In this document: one piece after another, positions 57,713-64,000 of the stretch
How the letters are laid out: the number at the start of each line of letters is the position of its first letter
Position numbering within the stretch: position 1 is the first letter of the stretch
Made by a program: the position numbers and the translations under genes
The notes under the pieces: generated by a model
What the model was told of the DNA's origin: nothing
The model's input: only the letters and a program-made list of their open reading frames with translations
The model's database searches: none
Assembly: GCA_029204225.1 (NCBI GenBank)
Contig: CM055093.1
Span: 26,325,481-26,389,480, forward strand
Length of the DNA: 64,000 nucleotides
Direction: 5' to 3'
Source of the DNA: Diphasiastrum complanatum
Taxonomy: Eukaryota; Streptophyta; Lycopodiopsida; Lycopodiales; Lycopodiaceae

Positions 57713-59743
57713 CTCCCACATATAGCTCTTGGAGGAAAGTCACCATATGAAATTTTATATTTGAAGAAGCCTAAGGTTGATCACCTTAGAGCTTTTGGAT
57801 GCATATGCTTTGTCCATGTTCCCTTGGAAACAAGGAAGAAGGAAGATCCTAGTGCATGCAAAGCGATCATGGTTGGATACTCATCCACCAAGAAGGCCTA
57901 TAGAGTCTTTATACTCTCTACTTCTCAAATTATTGAAAGTAGAGATTTTGTCTTTCATGAAGATCAACACTCATCTTTTGAAGAGGCCGAGATCAAGAAG
58001 TCTATGGATGCATCACCAATTATTGATTTTGAAGACAATCATGATGTGATGGGGTCGAGATTTGAAGAAGACTCTCTTCAGATTTTCTCACCAAGAAGAT
58101 CCATGAGAGAGAGATCCGAGCCTAAGAGACTCTCATATGTTGACAAAGGCAAACAAGTGGATCTTGATTCCACTAATTATGTTTTTTATATCTCTCATGA
58201 AGAGCCAAAGAATGTACAAGAGGCACTCAATACCAAAGAGTGGTATGATGCCATGAAGCAAGAGTATGATGCATTGATCAACAACAATACTTGGGAGCTT
58301 GTGGATCCTCCATCCAACAAGCATGTGATTGGTTTCAAGTGGGTATTTCGGATCAAGTTCAATCATGATGGCACCATCAACAAGTATAAAGCAAGATTAT
58401 GTGCCAAAGGATTTGCTCAAATCCATGGCCTTGATTATGAGGAGACCTTTGCACCCATTGCAAAGATGGTGACAATAAGAATTCTTATTTCTCTTGCCTG
58501 TTTCTTTAAGTGGAATGTGTTCCAATTAGATGTATCCAATGCCTTTCTAAATGGTTATCTTGAGGAGGAGATCTATATGGAACAACCTCAAGGATTCATC
58601 AAGGATGAGTCCAAACTGTGCTTGCTCTTCAAAAGTCTTTATGGACTCAAGCAAGCACCAAGATCATGGTATTCAAGACTTAATTTTTTTCTTATCTCAC
58701 TAGGATTTATTCTTAGTGACTATGATCCTTCCATGTATCTAAAGTTTGTTGATAGCAATATTGTCATTCTTCTAATTTATGTTGATGACATTATTCTTTG
58801 TGGAAGTTGTATCAAGCTAGTTGATGAAACTAAGCTAGCACTTGGATGTGAGTTTAAAATGCAAGATCTAGGAGAGATACATTACATCCTAGGCCTAGAA
58901 ATTGATTTTTATGAAAATCATGTCTTTATATACCAATCTAGATATGCTCACTCTATGTTGAAAAAATTTCATATGGAAAATTCTAAGAGCATAGATACTC
59001 CAATGGAGCAAATTGTAAAAGATCCTAATAAAGGTGATGAAAGATCCTTTGAGGACATCATACTTTTTAGGAGTCTTGTAGGCTCCTTGATTTGGCGTAC
59101 CATTACTAGGCCCGATCTAAGTTTTTGTGTGCACAAATTGAGTCAATTTATGCAAGATCCTAAGATCCATCATTGGAAGATGGCCAAGAGGATTCTAAGA
59201 TATGTATCTTCATCTTGTGATTATGGTCTACTTTATAAAAGTGAAGATCTATCCATTGTTGGCTACTCGGATTCGAACTTTGCAAGTGACAAGATGGACT
59301 GAAAGTCTATTAGTGCATACACTATCTTTCTTGGAGGCAATCTAATATCTTGGCTTTCCAAAACGCAAGATACTATATCTCTCTTTGCATGTGAGGCTGA
59401 GTACAAAGCACTCACTATAACTACCAAAGAGGTGGTTTGGATCAAGAGGTTATTAATGGAGCTAAAGAGCATAAAGGAAGACGATCTACCAATGATCAAG
59501 TGTGATAACATCTCGGCCCAAGCTCTTGCCAATAATCTCATATTTCATGCAAGAAGTAAGCACATAGAAGTTGCACACCATTTTGTGAGAGAAAAGCTTA
59601 TTGGAGGAGAAATCTATTTGGAGCATGTCAACTCGTCCTCTTGTATTTCCGATCTACTCACCAAGCCTTTGAGCAAAAGTGCTTTCATCAAGCATAGATC
59701 TAATCTTGGAGTTATATCAAGATCAATGCTTAAATCTTCATAG
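57713..59743 (+). CDS. pol: copia integrase end, RT and RNase H; best-preserved pol
   Basis: An open frame of more than 520 codons (to 59302) holds the integrase C-terminus (GGKSPYEILYLKKPKVDHLR), the hinge SPRRSMRERSEPKRLSY and a full RT. RT landmarks are [52 protein letters not shown], the intact IYVDDIILC and LGEIHYILGLEID. A TGA at 59300, where related copies have Arg or Gln in the DRKST motif, interrupts RNase H. It continues to 59743 with CEAEYKALTITTKEVVWIKR, ARSKHIEVAHHFVRE and SDLLTKPLSK. RT would be catalytically plausible, but the upstream frame breaks prevent a full polyprotein. Confidence 0.92.
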
Positions 59744-59758
59744 ATAATTTTTTAGGAG

Positions 59759-60480
59759 TGTGAAGAATTGAAAAAGATTATCTATGTTAGATGTTTTTTA
59801 CATCAAGCATCTAGGTGTAGGATGTTGATAGGAACAAATTTGGCATAGATGACAAATTATGCATTTTCACTTGTAATGCCACTATTGAGCCAAAATAGAG
59901 TAAGAGGCTAAACTCGTGCCAATTAGAGTGTAGACAAGTGTAATGCCTTTGTTTGATGAATTCTAAGAGGTCCAATAGGATTTAGAGGTAGAACCATGTG
60001 AGGTCCAATAGGAATTTGAGGTGTGTTTAAATATAGTCCAATAGAATTAAGAGGTGCATGGATCAATGGTCCAATAGGATTCAGAGGTGACAAAGTGTGG
60101 TCCAATCATAGTTAAGCATAGTGATAGCTCGTGGATCTACTAGTATCATTGTACTCCTCATCTTGGATAATTGATTTGGTGATTGTGTGGATTTTGAGTG
60201 TCATTGAATTTCTAGCTTTCTCTCTCTACCCGAGAGCTCATGATGGTTTTTCTCTCTCTACCCGAGGAGAGCAGCTTGTTTTTACTTAGAATAATTTTTT
60301 AACACTTCCCACATGTGTGAGTGAGAGTTGGAAGTGATTGAATGCATGTAGTAGTGTGTTTTTGCCATAGGATCAAAAATAGATCTTGAATCTCAATCTA
60401 GTCTTGATCTTGGTGCATCTATACACCTTAGGAGATCACAAGTACATGTTGTGGACAATCCACACGTGTGAAATCTACAG
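59759..60480 (+). repeat. 3' LTR (5' part) of the plus-strand copia
   Basis: Starts TGTGAAGAATTG directly after the PPT TTTTTTAGGAG (59748-59758). It contains five CCAAT boxes in a short array, CTCTCTACCCGAG repeats near 60224 and 60263, CCCACATGTGTGAG near 60308 and CACACGTGTGAAAT at 60461. Sequence character changes abruptly at about 60480, so the distal part of the LTR appears lost. Confidence 0.75.
59959..60110 (+). promoter_or_regulatory. five phased CCAAT boxes in LTR U3
   Basis: GGTCCAATAGGATTTAGAGG-type units repeat five times. CCAAT starts at 59972, 60005, 60038, 60071 and 60102, a spacing of 33, 33, 33 and 31 bases (about three helical turns). CCAAT is the NF-Y recognition core. 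The location in U3 suggests an enhancer-like array; activity is not shown. Confidence 0.55.
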
Positions 60481-60662
60481 GCCCGCGCACTCTTCTTTTT
60501 TCCCCCTTAGGCCACTGGTCCGATTAGAGGCACAACTTCCTAGGGGGCGTCAGGACCCCCCCTATATAGTATAATACACAAGAGGGGGAGGGTGTAAGGG
60601 GTCTCGGAGAGCGCCAGGTCCGCGCGCCCATTCAAGCCAGCAGCCATAAGTGGGCAGCGAGC

Positions 60663-60716
<54 letters not shown>

Positions 60717-60964
60717 AACACCAAATCACCCCCCCTTCCCTTTCTCTTTTATCAAGATATAGTATTAATGCTTTTTCTTTTATCAAAGCAGCATTAATTT
60801 TTTTTTTTCTGCATTCTACATCTTAGATATGCATTTTATAAAAATTTGCCTCCCTATTTTAGACATTTATGGTTAATTTTTTTGTAACTTTGTTTTACTT
60901 GGTTGCCCGAGTTATAATGGCAATCCTTATAGGGCCCTTTTTTAAGCTTAATTTTCTCTAATGG
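60481..60964. other. GC-rich island with TATA-like box and CT microsatellite
   Basis: Unlike its neighbours it is rich in G/C runs (CCCGCGCACTC, GGGGGCGTCAGGACC, GCGCCAGGTCCGCGCGCCC), with CCTATATAGTATAATAC near 60560 and a CT run. It lies between the plus-strand copia LTR and the older LTR fragment. It could be a captured promoter or LTR piece. No gene follows. Confidence 0.4.
60666..60713. repeat. (CT)n microsatellite
   Basis: An uninterrupted run of about 24 TC dinucleotides. Confidence 0.98.
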
Positions 60965-61317
60965 TTAACTGAACTAATTCACCTACCAGAGATCCACATG
61001 TGTAACTGCATGCAGGTATGTTGCATGTATTGCATGTCAACTCATAAAATTGTCTAGACATGTGTAGATCACTGAAACTACTTTGCATGTTGCATGCACT
61101 GATTGCATGTGGCTTGCATGCATACAATATGACTTTGCATGTTATCTAAATTACTGCATGTCATCAAAATAGAACCTATCTAACTCAAATCCGAGCTACA
61201 CTAGAAGGATATGTGCTCAACTCACTCCTTTTATGTACTGACATGAAATTTAGTGGAAATCACCATGGACATGGCCCAAACTCGAGATAGGAAGATAATA
61301 TTTTAATAATCTTCACA
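60965..61317 (-). repeat. 5' LTR fragment of the minus-strand copia
   Basis: About 350 bases nearly identical to 55366-55719, ending in the LTR terminus CTTCACA exactly at 61317, followed by the ATTGA duplication. It is the outer half of the 5' LTR; the inner part, PBS, gag and protease of this element were removed. Confidence 0.88.
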
Positions 61318-61322
61318 ATTGA
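61318..61322. other. target-site duplication, right copy
   Basis: ATTGA immediately after LTR terminus CTTCACA, matching 54986-54990. Confidence 0.8.
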
Positions 61323-61528
61323 TATTTCCATATGGTTTGATCAGCTAAGTTTAGCCGATACTTGGGTGAAACAATAGGCCCTACACCCCATTGCTTTTTA
61401 GTAAGAGATAGTGATATGATATTTACTCTGGATCCATTATCGATAATAGTAGGTATAGTAGTGATGGTGCCTCTTGCTTTTCCTGTTGGGCTTTGGAATC
61501 CCCGGTTGATGAGGTATTTCATGTGCAC
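61318..61528 (-). pseudogene. pol: Ty3/gypsy protease, 5' half of the split pol
   Basis: Carries TIIDNGSRVNIISLSLTKK (retroviral-type aspartic protease; the usual DGGS is DNGS) and YRLNLADQTIWKYQL. The protein continues at 54985 with INVVSLKFIGLKFIFDCVVL, as expected for the C-terminal half of the protease. The two halves are separated only by the inserted copia block. Gag is not found upstream on this strand. Confidence 0.75.
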
Positions 61529-61539
61529 TGGTTAGTAAG

Positions 61540-62060
61540 TCAGAATGAAGAACTGGCTGACCAATTAGCCAAGAAGGCTAAAGACCTAGAGGCTTGCCAT
61601 GCAGAGCTCAAAGAAAAAAGAATACGAGATATAGAAGATGAGCCAAGGAGCTAGGAACTACAAGGGATGATTCAATAGCAGATCCAAGGCTTCTTACAGC
61701 TACGAGACCAACTCAAGCAGCAAGACACACATGCCTCTACTGAGCATCACCGGTTGATGACCACAACAGTTGAGCTAGCCCAAGTGAGACCCAAAGACAT
61801 TGCTGTAGTGCCACCACCTAGAGAGGCCATCAAGATGTAGAGGTACGTGGAGTTGATCCAGACAATACCAAATCTTATCAAGACCACTACGAGAAGAGGT
61901 TGCTTGAATCCCAAAATCAGATTCAAAAGGTACAACAGGACTTACAAAAGGTCCTAGATTGGGTGAACCAGCTCTAGGACACTACTTGTAAAATACAAAC
62001 AAGGGCTAGCTTGGCCAGAAAAGAAAGAAGAACCATTGAAGCTATCAACATTTGCAATAA
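61540..62060 (+). pseudogene. coiled-coil, Gag-like fragment
   Basis: In broken plus-strand frames: NEELADQLAKKAKDLEACHA and ELKEKRIRDIEDE, then LLESQNQIQKVQQDLQKVLD and WVNQL near 61.9 kb. These are charged heptad-like helices with several stops. Similar sequence precedes knuckles in some gypsy Gags, and 46.25 kb starts in the same style. Assignment to gag is inference. Confidence 0.4.
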
Positions 62061-62099
62061 AAAGAATGTAGAAGATCAATGGAGACCTAGAATATATCA

Positions 62100-62800
62100 A
62101 AAATATCAGTGGATATTGATGCATCCATCTTTAAAAGACATGTTTTGGAAAAGAAAAGGTTCAGATAACACATATAGAAGTCCTTGTAAAGGAAGGATAA
62201 TGGATTTCAAAGTTTCAGCTGCTGGTCAAAGTATCATAGATGTTTTAGTTCAGCATGTTTATCTTCACAATGAAATCAACATTCAGGATTTGAATCCTCA
62301 TGATACTCTACAAATGATGAAGATGAATGTTACCAATAAACTTCTCAAGGAAGCTGGTAAGAGTACTTCATCAAAGGATGCTTGGGATTCACTAAAAAAG
62401 CTCCATGAATACAAGTCTACTTCTAGAGTGTTGACTCTAAGAAGACAAATCTTTCAAGGCTTGCAAAAATGAAGAGAGTTCAAATAGTTTTGTTTTGAGA
62501 GTGAAGGCTTTGAATGATGAGTTAGCTTGCATCGATGAGAGCATTAAGGAAGGAGAGCTTTTTCAAGTTATTCTTAATTGTTTTCTGGATGTTCATGCTA
62601 ACATTGTACAAAGTCTTGTCATTCAAAGACCTTTGCCAAGTTTTATGGATCTTCAAGAGATCTTGATCAATGAAGAATATAGGCTTCAAGCAAGAGGTGG
62701 ATCTACATCAACATCTCAAGTTGGAGAGGAGGCTATGTTCATCAAGGGCAAATTCAAGGGCAAAAGCAGAATTAAGTGGTCTAAAGGGAAAGATCAAGGG
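62100..62800 (+). pseudogene. gag: copia Gag of the right-end element
   Basis: DTLQMMKMNVTNKLLKEAGK, DAWDSLKKLHEYKSTSRVLT and RRQIFQGLQK lead to a stop at 62470. The next frame goes on with RVKALNDELACIDESIKEGE, FQVILNCFLDVHANIVQSL and a lysine-rich linker. The N-terminal gag and 5' LTR are not recognisable, so the left end is truncated at about 62.1-62.3 kb. It is related to 42.07-42.50 kb. Confidence 0.85.
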
Positions 62801-63249
62801 GAAACTTCAAAAAATGGCAAAAAGAAAGATAGGTCAAAGCTAAAGTGCTTCTATTGTGGCATCAAAGGACACTTTGCAAGTGAATGCTACAAGAAGAAGA
62901 GAGATCAACGAGACAAGCAAGGTAATCTTAGTCATGATGAAGATGGTTTGGATGTTCAAAACTCAAATGATGATGCTTTTGTGATGTCTTCATGCATGTT
63001 TGCTAATGATGGAGATCTAGACCCATGGTGGATTGATAGTGGTGCAAGCTCACACATGACTTTTCACAAAGAGTACTTCACTTCTTTGTTGGCATATGGA
63101 GATGACAAGAAGGTGATTTACATGGCCAATGATGGTGAGTGTGCAATCAAAGGGATTGGCACAATTCCTATTTCTCTCTCTATAAATAGGCCTGTTCATT
63201 TGAAAGATGTTTTGTTCATCCCTTCCTTTACCAAGAATTACTTAGTTTG
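62801..63249 (+). pseudogene. pol: copia zinc knuckle and protease
   Basis: CFYCGIKGHFASEC is a perfect CX2CX4HX4C knuckle. The protease WWIDSGASSHMTFHKEYF keeps DSGA, and the domain continues through IKGIGTIPISL and LKDVLFIPSFTKNYLV, where a TGA (63250) ends the frame. Both domains look intact in themselves. Confidence 0.9.
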
Positions 63250-63250
63250 A

Positions 63251-64000
63251 GTCAATTGCTAAGTAAAGATTTCAAAGTTGAGTTTGATGGAGATGCTTGC
63301 ATGATCAAAATGAAGGATCTATTGATTGCAAAAGGTAAAAGACAAGGGAAGTTGTTCAAACTAGATGCTTGTGTTATTGCTGACCAAGTTGGATGTGTGG
63401 CAAGTGAGCAAATACCTATTCAAGAGGTTTGGCATAAAAGGATGAGGCACCTCAACTTCAAGTCATTGGAGGTAATGGCTAAGAAGCAAGTTGTGATTGG
63501 TCTTCCAAGATCCTTAACTAGCATCAATCATGTTTGTGAGTCTTGTGCTTCGTCAAAGTGACATAAATTACATTATACTAGATCTACAAAGCCTTTTCAT
63601 GTTGTACATTCGGATATTCATAGAACTACTACAACTGGCAATAGTGGAGCTAAGATGTATGTAGCTTTCATTGATGATTTTAGTAGATTTTGTTGGATCT
63701 ATATACTAAAGAGCAAAGATGAAGTGTATGATGTCTTTGTGAAGTTCAAGAATGCAAGGGAGAACCAATTTTCTACAAAGATCAAATGCTTGAGGAGTGA
63801 AAATGGTGGAGAGTACATATCTACCAAGTTTAAGGCTTTTTGTGATGAGCATGGAATCAAGAGGGAGTACACAACTCCAAGGACACCACAACAAAATGGA
63901 GTGGCTGAGAGGAAGAATAGGACTTTATGCGAAAGTGTCAGAACCATGAGGTTAGGTGATAATCTTCCAAAACCATTTTGGAATCAGGCTCTATTGTGTG
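63251..64000 (+). pseudogene. pol: copia integrase, runs off the window
   Basis: Pre-integrase EVWHKRMRHLNFKSLEVMAK and CESCASSK are followed by a stop. The integrase core has VVHSDIHRTT (Asp), FIDDFSRFCWIYIL, then RSENGGEYIS, where the second catalytic Asp is Glu, and QQNGVAERKNRTLCE (Glu). It continues past 64000. It closely matches 29436-29780, so the two elements are one family. Confidence 0.9.

Overview
This window looks like repeat-rich nuclear DNA of a land plant. Nearly everything recognisable is LTR-retrotransposon wreckage: Ty1/copia and Ty3/gypsy polyproteins with initiator-Met-type (TGGTATCAGAGCC-like) and tRNA-Asp-type primer binding sites, polypurine tracts and LTRs bounded by TG...CA. 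The one confident host gene, at about 12.5 kb on the minus strand, encodes a 63-residue ARGOS/OSR (organ-size-related) protein, a plant family. The species cannot be named from the sequence.

Layout. 0.2-5.3 kb: minus-strand gypsy remnant (gag, a 26-bp minisatellite in its leader, PBS, 5' LTR). 5.6-7.2 kb: decayed plus-strand copia RT/RNase H. 7.2-16.8 kb: quieter host-like DNA with simple and tandem repeats and the OSR gene, which has an overlapping upstream ORF. 16.8-19.9 kb: minus-strand copia 3' half. 19.9-22.8 kb: 3' part of an LTR element whose only ORF is a 571-codon frame with degenerate zinc knuckles and a duplicated module that I do not recognise. 25.2 kb: foldback (MITE-like) repeat. 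26.6-27.3 kb: orphan copia integrase. 27.5-28.2 kb: two LTRs separated by only 75 bp (TRIM-like).

28.3-40.4 kb: an old minus-strand copia broken up by a gag-less plus-strand copia (28.5-32.3 kb) and by plus-strand copia material at 33.6-38.7 kb. 41-46 kb: gypsy RT, copia gag, T-rich and minisatellite DNA. 46.2-51.9 kb: a gag piece with three short zinc knuckles fused to a 3'-truncated minus-strand copia.

53.6-61.5 kb is the clearest nest. A minus-strand gypsy pol is split between protease (61.3-61.5 kb) and RT (53.6-55.0 kb) by a 6.3-kb insertion flanked by a perfect 5-bp duplication (ATTGA). That insertion is a minus-strand copia which itself contains a plus-strand copia with the most intact RT of the window. 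62-64 kb: another plus-strand copia that runs off the end.

The TE proteins would jointly make virus-like particles, copy RNA into DNA and integrate it. Every copy seen here has frameshifts, stops, deletions or lost catalytic residues, so none looks autonomous. Positions of degenerate elements are approximate, and all identities were judged by eye.
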